DNA from: Amoebophrya sp. AT5.2
Lineage: Eukaryota > Sar > Dinophyceae > Syndiniales > Amoebophryaceae
Assembly (NCBI GenBank): GCA_005223375.1
Contig: RXOD01005493.1
Coordinates: 1 to 13,781, forward strand
Direction: 5' to 3'
DNA: 13,781 bases
Part shown: one piece after another, positions 7,281 through 13,781 of the stretch
Layout: the number at the start of each line of letters is the position of its first letter
Position numbering within the stretch: position 1 is the stretch's first letter
The notes under the pieces: generated by a model
What the model was told of the DNA's origin: nothing
The model's database searches: none
Seen by the model: the letters and a program-made list of their open reading frames with translations, nothing else
Program-made: the position numbers and the translations under genes

Positions 7281-7695
7281 CCAAAAATAGGCGAGAGCAT
7301 GGCCCACCTCGCAGGTTTGTGGTCTGTGGTTTTTGAATGCTTTGCGACCGGGTGCCACTCTTTTCGCCATAGATCTACGAGCACGCTAATGCTTTCAGTA
7401 GCTTGGACGTTTCTGAGGGACTAGCTAGGGGGTAACTATTTTCATTCGGGCCTCCGCTTTTGTTGTTCCGGTTCTTACTTCCCGGCGGTGCTCTCGGTGT
7501 TTATCGGTGTCACTCTCTCTACCAAAAAGAGGCAGGAGCGGCCTCCATCTCGCAAGTTTTTGGTCTGTGGTTTTTGAATGCTTTGCGACATGGTGCCGCT
7601 CTTTCGTCTGCCGTAGATCTACGACCACGCAAATGCTTCCAGTGGCTCGGTTATTTCTGAGGGGCTAGCTAGGTGGTAACTCTTCTTCGGTGGGC
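7281..7695. repeat. Two direct repeat copies of about 172 bp, 241 bp apart
   Basis: Copy A is about 7281-7452 and copy B about 7522-7695. The best block is a GGTCTGTGG…TTTGAATGCTTTGCGAC word, at 7321-7348 and 7562-7589. Both copies end in CTAGCTAGG-GGTAACT. A shorter match to the end of the unit (GGTAACTATTTT) lies at about 9074-9085, just upstream of the 338-residue gene. On the minus strand both copies encode a similar peptide (VAKHSKTTD … ARW), so a small or relic coding unit cannot be excluded. The position ahead of two genes suggests a shared promoter-proximal or element-derived sequence. Confidence 0.75.
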
Positions 7696-7965
7696 CTTCA
7701 TTTTTTCACATTTGTCTTTCTTCCCGATAGGGCTTCGATCGATCGCTCACCTCGTTCGAGAACCGTGCAAGCGCATCGCCTCGCCTCTCTCTATTTTGTC
7801 TTTCTTGGTTGCTCCCTCTGCCGCAATTTCCTCGGCAGTGTGGTGCTTATATGGCTCTTCTCTTCTTCCATCTTCGTTCTTATAGCTCTGGTCTAAAAGT
7901 ATTTACTTCTCCATGTCCGCTTTGCCTAGCAGGCTGCACGCTGCTGCCCGCGGCTTCCCCTTCGC
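7696..7965. other. Pyrimidine-rich spacer
   Basis: This stretch lies downstream of the 338-residue gene in transcription sense and upstream of the 7281-7695 repeats. It is rich in CTT and TTC words on the plus strand. I see no coding frame with recognisable motifs, no RNA gene and no clear polyadenylation signal. Confidence 0.3.
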
Positions 7966-8982
7966 CTACAACAGGCCCAGCCCCTCGTCCAATCCGAGAC
8001 CGCCCGGCGGGGCTGCGTTCGCAGCCGCGTTCTCTCCCTCCTCTCCCGGCACGGGGCGCGGCACTGCCACCGGAGCAGCCCACTCGGTGCCCACTTTGAT
8101 TTTCGTCGCCCCTCCTTCCAGCATCGCCTTGAAATCCGGATGGGGATCGATGATGTGCGCCGTGACCGCGCGCGTCTCCGCGTCGACTTTGAGTTCCGTC
8201 AGCAAGTACGCCGGCGCCTCCATGCGGATGTCCATCGTCGGCGCGTTTGCTCCCACCCCGGGGATCTTCAGACCGTTCGTGATGGGTTCTTTCACCGGGC
8301 GGATCGCTCTGTGCTCGTCATTCGCGAGGATGCCATTGCCGAGGTGCGTCATGAGCTTGAGCATCTTCGCCCGCAGGGCGAATTGGTAATGCTGCTGCAA
8401 GGCGTCGTCGATCGTGCCGCACGCTCCTCGGGAGGTCAGACCGTAGCAGACCAGGGGCCCGCCCTCCAAATTGGCGAAGGTTTCCACCAACAGCCGGCGC
8501 ACCATGCCCACGACCAAGGACGCGACCATATTCGGTCCGCCCGAGTTGTAGTAGTGCGTGAAGGAGAAGTTTTTGCGCCCTTTTCCGTTCAGCGTTGCCG
8601 CGTTGTACTGGGCGCTGTGGGTATCCAAGTGCGGCTGGATGTATTTACTCGCCCCCTGGAAACTGCTGAAATTGGTCAGCGGGTTCGTGAAGTCCGGCAG
8701 GCGCTGCGTCGCGCGCCAGACCCCGCCGGCATCCCGCTCCTGGGCGAACACGTACAAAATCGGCACGGTGTTCATGCTCTTGCTGCGCAGCACCTGGATC
8801 TCCGGCTGGTTCGTCATCGCCGTGGCGTTCACTTCGATGAAAACGAGGCGCAAAATCTTGACCACTGTCGCCACCACGCCCCCCGCCGCCGCCTTTCCAT
8901 GTCCCTGGCCCCCTTTCCCCGTTCCCGTGGAGGACGCCCCATATCCGCCCGCGCTGAACAAGTCCGCGAGAAGCGACGCCAT
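7966..8982 (-). CDS. Uncharacterised 338-residue protein
   Basis: I start at ATG 8982 (context GAAATGGCG: A at -3, G at +4), giving MASLLADLFSAGGYG and a stop at 7966. The frame opens further upstream only through a TTG. The N terminus is followed by a Gly-rich low-complexity stretch (about residues 10-35), then a hydrophobic strand-like run (VVATVVKILRLVFIEV), a central folded-looking part with FTHYYNSGGPNMVASLVVGMV and VCYGLTSRGACG, and a C-terminal part with NAPTMDIRME and VTAHIIDPHPDF. It ends in a Pro/Gly/Ala-rich tail. No transmembrane segment or signal peptide stands out. The frame is unbroken, unlike RepHel. I do not recognise the family. It could be Helitron cargo, a structural protein of a past invader, or a host gene. 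Confidence 0.7.
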   Translation of the reverse strand: MASLLADLFSAGGYGASSTGTGKGGQGHGKAAAGGVVATVVKILRLVFIEVNATAMTNQPEIQVLRSKSMNTVPILYVFAQERDAGGVWRATQRLPDFTNPLTNFSSFQGASKYIQPHLDTHSAQYNAATLNGKGRKNFSFTHYYNSGGPNMVASLVVGMVRRLLVETFANLEGGPLVCYGLTSRGACGTIDDALQQHYQFALRAKMLKLMTHLGNGILANDEHRAIRPVKEPITNGLKIPGVGANAPTMDIRMEAPAYLLTELKVDAETRAVTAHIIDPHPDFKAMLEGGATKIKVGTEWAAPVAVPRPVPGEEGENAAANAAPPGGLGLDEGLGLL

Positions 8983-9518
8983 TTCTTTCGCTGTCTTGGG
9001 TCCTCTCTTTCTTTTCGTGCACAATTAATCGCCCGTCCGAATTATTCGACGAGATGGCTAGGCTTCAGATGGATGGTAACTATTTTGCCCAGTTTCTCGA
9101 ATGTGGTGTCTGTGGTTCGGTTCGTCTATGTCGGTGCTTTTCGGTGCTGAGCTACTGGCCTGCTGGCTGTTTCGTTTCTTACGCTTTCGCGAGCTAGATA
9201 GATTATACCCGGCCGCACTTTTTCCGAGCTCAATCAGGTGGATGCTTTGTGTGTTTTTATATATTGCCTATCCTGCCTTTGTTAGCTTTTGTCTACGGCG
9301 TCCCTTGGTGTCTTTGATTTACGTACTCTCTAGACTGGCGGCGAACTCTTTCGCTCGTCAAGCTAGCCTGTTCGCGTGAGGGGAAAAGCGCGCGAGTTGG
9401 CAGCCATTTTCTTCTTGGCGTTTTGATTGTCGGAAGAGTGCGAGGAGTTTGAATTTCCTGAGTGGTCGCCCGTCCTGCGCCCTTCGTCGGTTCCTGGGGA
9501 TTCTTTCAATTTCTTTCA

Positions 9519-9591
9519 CCCTCTTGGGGGCCGATGGATCAAGTCAAGTGGTCACTTCTTTTATCCTCTTGGGGACCGATGGATCAAATCA
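9519..9591. repeat. 28-bp direct repeat pair, 45-bp period
   Basis: CCTCTTGGGGrCCGATGGAT followed by CAArTCA occurs at 9519-9546 and 9564-9591, with three mismatches. The copies are close together, so local duplication is the simplest explanation. Confidence 0.75.
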
Positions 9592-9765
9592 GACCCGCCG
9601 CACAATTGGGAACATTGCTCCGCGCGTCCATGGTAGGTTTTCGGTGCCAAATCTCGGCACACTCTCGCTCGCTCCGCGAGGGCCAACGGCTACACGCCCC
9701 GCAGCTTCTCCGCGTGCTTGCTTCGTCTGGCTGTGTCTGTGAGGTTCTTGCTAATTCCAATCGAA

Positions 9766-9821
9766 GACGGTTTTTATGGTTAGAAGTGCAAAGGCCTGCG
9801 ACGGTTTCTACAGTTAGAAGT
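9766..9821. repeat. 22-bp direct repeat pair, 34-bp period
   Basis: GACGGTTT-T/C-TA-N-N-GTTAGAAGT is present at 9766-9787 and 9800-9821, differing at three positions. It resembles the 9519-9591 pair in scale but not in sequence. Confidence 0.7.
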
Positions 9822-10557
9822 AAAGAAATGGCGGCCGGCTTCTCTTGCTGTCTTTCGCCGCCTTTCTCCTTATGGTTTTTGGGGGCGTGCCCTTCTTCCA
9901 ACATCGGCGCGATCTCCCCTCGTGGTAATTCTCTCGATAGTTTGTCTTCCAGTTCTTTGAGCCATTTGCCTCCCTTCTCTTTTTCTAGGAGAGGGAGGTC
10001 TTAGGTGGGAGCTTCGTTCTTCGGGGGATGTCTATGCCATTGCTACTACAAAACTCGGTCTTTCTCAAAACAATGCGAGCGGCAAGCTTCGCCCCAGTTT
10101 TTGCGCGGCCTTCGGGCGCCGCTTAGAATGAGTTCGCTCGGATTGCGGTCCCCTATTTCAAATTATACACGAGCCCGCTAGGTTCGGGTCTTGGTGCGGA
10201 CGTGGTGCGCCGCTTCGATCTCCGTCTATTTTCGTGCGGACTTAGATAATGCGGCGCCTTCGCGTTCATTCCTCGAGACGGTATCGCCCCGATGCTCGCT
10301 CCTAATGTTTTTCGGTCCGACGTCTGACCTTTCGAGTGTAAAAATGTCTGATCTATTTAGTGCCTCTGTCTTTTCATCCGAAGGAGTTCCGATCCGCGCA
10401 CCCTTTCCGCGGCTGGCCTTTCGTTGCTCCTAAAAGTTCAAGCTTCAAGAAACTAAGCATCCGCAGAGAAAAAGCGCGCGACGCCTCCGCCTTCCTTTGG
10501 CAGTGCTCTAATAGCACCACGCCGCCGCGCCTTCACTTATCGCGCGCCCGAGTGCAG

Positions 10558-11435
10558 CTACTTCAGTGGCCAATGCTTTCCCGTTTCTGGGTCGGTCGTG
10601 TACTCGTCTTCTGTTTCCTCCTCCGCATCATCCGCAACCACAGGGGCGCCCAGCTCTTCATCCACTTTGCGGCGCTTCGGGTCCGGCGGGGGGAGCGCGC
10701 TTCGGTATGTACCATTCTCCGTCTCTTTTCCAGCCGGGGGACCGTAGTACGGAGCGGGAGCGACTGACTGCGAGGCGGCACTTGCCTCTGCGTCCAGGGT
10801 CTCGAAGCAGATGCCGCCATCGACTAGCCAAGCAGATCCCGCCGCATCGGCCTCCTGCTCTCCCTCGTTCATGTACATGCTCGCGGGATGCGACTCGGCG
10901 TCGAAGCGCTCCAAGTGCTGCATGCTGATGCCCGAGGATGACGAAGCCCCCTCCCCCGCCCCGGACACCGGCGTGCACAATGGGCCCGCTGCTCTCCCTT
11001 CTTTCGGGCGGTACGTGTCACCCGATCCATGTGCGTGCCCAATCCAATCGGAGTACTCTTCGCGTCCCGAGCACAAGTACATGACGCCGCTCACGTACTC
11101 GAGGTGGACGGGGCTCCCAATGGGCGCCACGGGAAGAACACGAGGCGGAGCGACCGCATTCGCCCTCTCCCTGAACGTCATCGCTTCCAGGAGCGAGTCG
11201 AGCGCGCTATCCCTCGCCGCACCAGGCCCGCGCACGGGAGTGGGGCCCTCTTCCTGGTTGAGCTTTCGTTTTCCGCCGCGCGCTGTGTCTGCTCGGGCGT
11301 GTGTAACCACGTCTCGAGCGAGATGTAGTCGAGTCGCGCGCGCTTTGTCTTCTCCGCGGGACCTTCCGAAGCGGGAAGGTCACCTTCGGCCGCGTCGCGC
11401 TTCCGGGACGACGATGCGCCGCCAGCGCCCTCCAT
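10558..11435 (-). pseudogene. NLS-rich acidic disordered protein, split by one frameshift
   Basis: The gene starts at ATG 11435 (AAAATGG context). The first frame runs MEGAGGASSSRKRD … KTKRARLDYISLETWLHTPEQTQRAA. Near 11270-11280, around a GGAAAA run, the natural continuation moves to the other frame, which reads GKRKLNQEEGPTP and stays open to the stop at 10558. Together they give about 290 residues. The two frames overlap over 11178-11310. Basic clusters (KRAR, GKRKL and PKRRKVDEE) look like nuclear localisation signals, and the C terminus is strongly acidic (DDAEEETEDEY). A middle part (HLEYVSGVMYLCSGREEY) is the only folded-looking stretch. I do not recognise the family; a nuclear regulatory or chromatin-associated role is inference. 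The single break may be a sequence error rather than a true lesion. Confidence 0.6.
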
Positions 11436-11880
11436 TTTAAATGTAATGCTGTCACGTGCTTCAGATATTAACTTCGTTTCGTGTCTCGCTTTCGTTTTGT
11501 GGGTGGGTCGAACTTCTTCGCCACTATATTCGTGCTAGGGGGAAGCTCTATTGGATTTCTTACGATTACCGCCCCAGCTTCATTTTATAAGTGATCCGCT
11601 TCGCTACTTCGTTCGTGCTAGCTTGGGTGGTGCTCGTTCATGCTTGAGCGGTGCTCTGTGGGCCAGGCAAGGAATGAGGGGCCATCGATCAAAGAAAAAA
11701 GAACGTACGGGGGTGGCCCCTCGCGTGCTACTCACTAGACCTGAGGCGTCGCTGCTGGTGATCTTTCTTCCTATTCTAGATCGCGGGGCAACATTTTCAC
11801 TGATCACCACAAGAGGGAGACCTCTGACCGAAGAAGCCGCGCGCGGTTTCTACAGAATTGCTCTGCATCTCGAACCCCAG

Positions 11881-12001
11881 CGATATGAAAGACGAACGAT
11901 CTCAGATATTCATCCGGACCGAGAGACGGCCTGCACCGTGTGAGCGATTTGAAAGAAGAACTTCGGACATTCATCCGGACCGAAAGACGGCCTGCACCGT
12001 G
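11881..12001. repeat. Tandem duplication of about 60 bp
   Basis: Copy 1 is 11881-11940 and copy 2 is 11945-12001. The last 20 or so bases before each end (ATTCATCCGGACCGA … GGCCTGCACCGTG) are nearly identical, and the first half is more diverged. On the plus strand both would encode FIRTERRPAP-like peptides, but no larger gene supports coding. Confidence 0.75.
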
Positions 12002-12016
12002 GACAAAAAGGGAGCC

Positions 12017-12346
12017 TGCTTTCCTGCCCGTGGCAGTTACATTCAGAAATATGCACGCTTCTGATGCGCGTCGTTTTCTCGTCTTTTTGTCTTTGTTGTT
12101 ATTGTTGTGCTGCTTTGTTTTGCTTTTCTCTGCTTTGCTTTACTCTACTTTACTTGGCTTCGTGCTTTATACTCTCCTTTTTCCTGCCTATGGCGGTTAC
12201 TTTCAGAATTGTACACGCTTCTGATGCGAGTCGTTTTCTCGTCTTTTTGTCTTTGTTGTTTGTTGTTTGTTGTTGCAGTGCTGCTCTGTTTTGCTTTTCT
12301 CTGCTTTGCTTCACTCTACTCGAATTCGCTTCGTGCTTTATACTCT
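12017..12346. repeat. Tandem duplication of about 160-170 bp
   Basis: Copy 1 is about 12017-12176 and copy 2 about 12177-12346. Matching landmarks in order are TTCCTGCC, GGCRGTTAC, CACGCTTCTGATGCG, TCGTTTTCTCGTCTTTTTGT, TTTTGCTTTTCTCTGCTTTG and CTTCGTGCTTTATACTCT. Copy 2 carries extra TTTGTTG units in the middle. It is probably a recent local duplication or a short satellite with two units. Confidence 0.8.
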
Positions 12347-12376
12347 GCTTCACTTCACGCCTTTCATTCCTCCACC

Positions 12377-13399
12377 CTACCCCCCGCCCGCGGCCTTCTC
12401 CTCCTCCTTCGCTTTCTCCTCCTTCGCCTTCTCCTCCTTCGCCTTCTCCTCCTTCTTCTTCCGCTGGAGTCGCCGCTTCTTCGCCGAGCCCGAAGACGTT
12501 CCGCCGCCCTCCTTCCCCTTCTCGTCCTCCTCCTTCTTCGGCTCCGCCTCCGCGCTCGCTTTCTTCCCCTTCTTCCCCTCCGCCTCCATCCACTGCTTCA
12601 GCGCTATCTCCGCCTGAGATGGGAAATGGATTATGGATAATTAAGCTGGTCGAGACTCAGAGCTAGACTATAGCTAGAGCTAGACTGAAACTAAAAGGAA
12701 TCTGGTCGCAGCTCAATCGAGAGAAAGCTAAGCTGACTAATAAGCTAAACACTGCGACGAGGCTGAGACTAGAACTGAAGCGAATAAAAGCTAAGAGCTA
12801 AAGGCGGCCAGTAACTAAGTAAATTACTTCAATAAGGAAAAAAATAAATAGTACGGCGTCCACTTCCTGCCCCGGTACGAAGCCGAAGTAGACCTCCCGT
12901 CCCTGCGTCGTCTTGTTGTGCCTGAGGTGAGCAATTAGATTGGGACTGGATATTGAATTGGGATTGAGAATTGGATTGGGAATGGAAATTGGGTGAATGT
13001 TAGGAATCGGATTCAGATTGGCACTAGGATTAAGATTAGAAATAATTGGAACTGTAGTGCCGCTCCATTCTCTCCATCCCGAGGGTGGGGCACTGTCCCG
13101 ACGACAGCCACGCGCTCGATCGCTGGCCCTGATGTAAAAAATTGAATTGGAATATGGAAGAAAAGGAATAGGGAAGGCATATGGAATAGGAAAAGACTGC
13201 GCAACGCATATGAAAAACATAAAAAATAAAATATAAATACCTCCCGCGTGCGCTTCCACTCCGTCCCGACCAGCGCCGGAGCGAAGTCGGCGAGGAAGCG
13301 CTTCAGCTGGCGGCGCAGACCGTTCAAGCTGGTCCGCGCCCCCGTCGTGGAGTACATCCCCTGGCGGAACTCCTCTTCCACCTTCACATGCGCCTTCAT
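12377..13399 (-). CDS. Spliced gene of unknown function with Lys/Glu-rich C-terminal tail
   Basis: My model has four exons: 13399-13241, about 13128-13094, 12921-12855 and 12613-12377. Exon 1 starts MKAHVKVEEEFRQG and ends TRE before the donor GTATTTAT. Exon 3 ends QEVDA before GTACTATTTA, and exon 4 opens in phase as AEIALKQWMEAEG after TTTCCCATCTCAG. Acceptors before exons 2 and 3 are TTTTACATCAG and CTCACCTCAG. Exon 3 enters in phase 2, which several GT sites in exon 2 satisfy; the 3' end of exon 2 is therefore the weak point. The product is about 165 residues: a helical, basic N-terminal half, GREVYFGFVPGQEVD, then a tail of EEKAK repeats and KKRRLQRKKK, likely nuclear or nucleic-acid binding by charge alone. 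I do not recognise the family. Exons are GC-rich and introns AT-rich. Confidence 0.6.
12404..12456. repeat. 15-bp tandem repeat encoding EEKAK units
   Basis: CTTCTCCTCCTTCGC is repeated about three and a half times inside exon 4 of the spliced gene. On the minus strand it encodes successive Glu-Glu-Lys-Ala-Lys pentapeptides. The unit length is a multiple of three, so unit number can change without breaking the frame. Confidence 0.8.
12614..12854 (-). other. Intron 3 of the spliced gene
   Basis: A 241-bp GT-AG intron is bounded by donor GTACTATTTA and acceptor TTTCCCATCTCAG. It is AT-rich with several AGCTAGA and TAAGCTAA words, unlike the flanking exons. Both flanking exons are in phase 0, so removing it joins QEVDA to AEIALKQW without a frame change. 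Confidence 0.6.
12922..13093 (-). other. Intron 2 of the spliced gene (5' border uncertain)
   Basis: The interval is dominated by short repeats of the type AATTGG/GGATTG (12940-13050), giving minus-strand CCAATCC words and an artefactual Asn-Pro-Ile peptide. The acceptor CTCACCTCAG at 12922 is strong. The donor is ambiguous: 13093 keeps the phase needed by exon 3, while a GT at 13052 does not. Confidence 0.45.
13129..13240 (-). other. Intron 1 of the spliced gene
   Basis: This 112-bp intron has donor GTATTTATATTT and acceptor TTTTTTACATCAG, both close to the eukaryotic consensus. It is T-rich in transcription sense. Its length is not a multiple of three, so retention changes the frame of exon 2. 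Confidence 0.6.
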
Positions 13400-13781
13400 C
13401 ACTTTGCTTTTCTTACTTTACTTAAACTGATCACGTACTTTCACTACTTTACTTTTGCTCTACTTTTACCTGGTCGAAAACTACCCGAGAAGTGGTTGAC
13501 TTTGAAGCTGCTGCTTACCTAAAACCGTTCGAAAGCTGCTGCTTGAGTTTGGAGTTGATTTTTGAAGCATATGTCTCTGACGTCATGCGACTCCCGGTTT
13601 TACGCCCCGTCGGTCACCCGGGCGGTCTCGTCTGTTTCATAATAATTCGTCTCAAATGTAACCCCGCAGGGCGCTGCGCTACGATGATTGGGCTTCGTCT
13701 GCTATTTCTATGGGCGAAATCGATGGACGGCGCCTGCTATTCGTCTGACTTGGTAGTAAAGGCTTTGACTCGATGGCAGTC
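13400..13781. other. Region upstream of the spliced gene; no gene seen
   Basis: About 380 bp with no convincing coding frame. It should hold the promoter of the spliced gene. The first 70 bp contain repeated CTTTACTTT-like words. I do not see a TATA box or other site that I would defend. Confidence 0.35.

Larger units (their letters stand above)
9025..10557. other. Long gene-free spacer with short repeats
   Basis: Open frames here are short, mostly on the plus strand, and lack motifs or a convincing composition. The spacer holds the two small direct repeat pairs annotated separately (9519-9591 and 9766-9821) and the GGTAACTATTTT word at about 9074. It separates two minus-strand genes and so contains the promoter of the 338-residue gene and the 3' region of the NLS-rich gene. 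I see no RNA gene. Confidence 0.4.
11440..12376. other. Repeat-rich spacer
   Basis: No convincing gene lies between the NLS-rich gene and the end of the spliced gene. Plus-strand open frames across 11551-12224 contain the tandem duplications annotated separately and lack motifs. The part 12060-12360 is C/T-rich with many TTTGCTTT and CTTTGTTGTT words. Confidence 0.4.

Noticed and set aside
8870..8950. GTGKGGQGHGK in the 338-residue protein resembles a Walker A motif
   Set aside because: It sits in a Gly-rich low-complexity stretch without a preceding beta strand or a later Walker B, so I do not read it as a nucleotide-binding site.
8140..9150. Plus-strand open frame of 336 codons
   Set aside because: It is antisense to the 338-residue minus-strand gene, is rich in Arg, His and Gln as expected for a shadow, and has no recognisable domain.
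12064..12666. Plus-strand frames of Leu/Phe-rich or Ser/Pro-rich sequence
   Set aside because: They arise from C/T-rich duplicated spacer and from the antisense of the EEKAK repeat, not from a membrane protein.
13013..13402. Unspliced 129-codon minus frame as one protein
   Set aside because: Its middle (FIFYFLCFSYALRSLFLF) is translated intron 1, flanked by good GT and AG sites, so the apparent membrane segment is an artefact.
1..13781. CRISPR array
   Set aside because: None of the repeats has regular spacing with unique spacers of similar length; the copies are pairs or imperfect tandems in a eukaryotic context.
1..13781. tRNA or rRNA genes
   Set aside because: I found no cloverleaf-forming segment with the conserved T-loop words and no stretch resembling conserved rRNA.

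Overview
The window looks like nuclear DNA of a eukaryote, most likely an alga or other protist. It is GC-rich, has GT-AG spliceosomal introns (best seen at 12377-13399), Kozak-like ATG contexts and long low-complexity spacers, and shows no operon or Shine-Dalgarno organisation. I cannot name the organism. Every gene I can support lies on the minus strand, so gene order runs from high to low coordinates.

Layout. Positions 1-99 are a GC-rich imperfect repeat. Positions 227-305 hold a perfect palindrome and a GC-rich hairpin that may lie near the 3' end of a transposon. Positions 764-6791 hold the main object: a Helitron-type rolling-circle transposase (RepHel). Its parts, in order, are four N-terminal repeats of about 115 residues, a Cys/His-rich region, a Helitron_like_N/Rep region with an HUH motif and a YxxxY tyrosine pair, and a PIF1-family helicase. 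The reading frame is broken four times, and every break moves the frame in the same direction, so this is either a decayed copy, a copy with sequence errors, or a recoded gene. Positions 6846-7965 are repeat-rich and contain two families of direct repeats.

Positions 7966-8982 are an intact 338-residue protein of unknown function. Positions 9025-10557 are non-coding with short direct repeats. Positions 10558-11435 hold a disordered, NLS-rich acidic protein split by one frameshift. Positions 11440-12376 are a repeat-rich spacer with two tandem duplications. Positions 12377-13399 are a small spliced gene of about 165 residues with a Lys/Glu-rich tail. Nothing recognisable lies in 13400-13781.

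The firm identification is the Helitron RepHel, from ordered motifs (LPGNIPGSF, GWPEM, PHSHQ, YVIDY, GSGK, CDEFAM, GDTLQIP, TIHSYQG, YAALSRPR). The repeated N-terminal domain is the part least like known Helitrons. The three other minus-strand genes could be cargo of a large Helitron or ordinary host genes; the window does not show the 5' end of the element, so this stays open.
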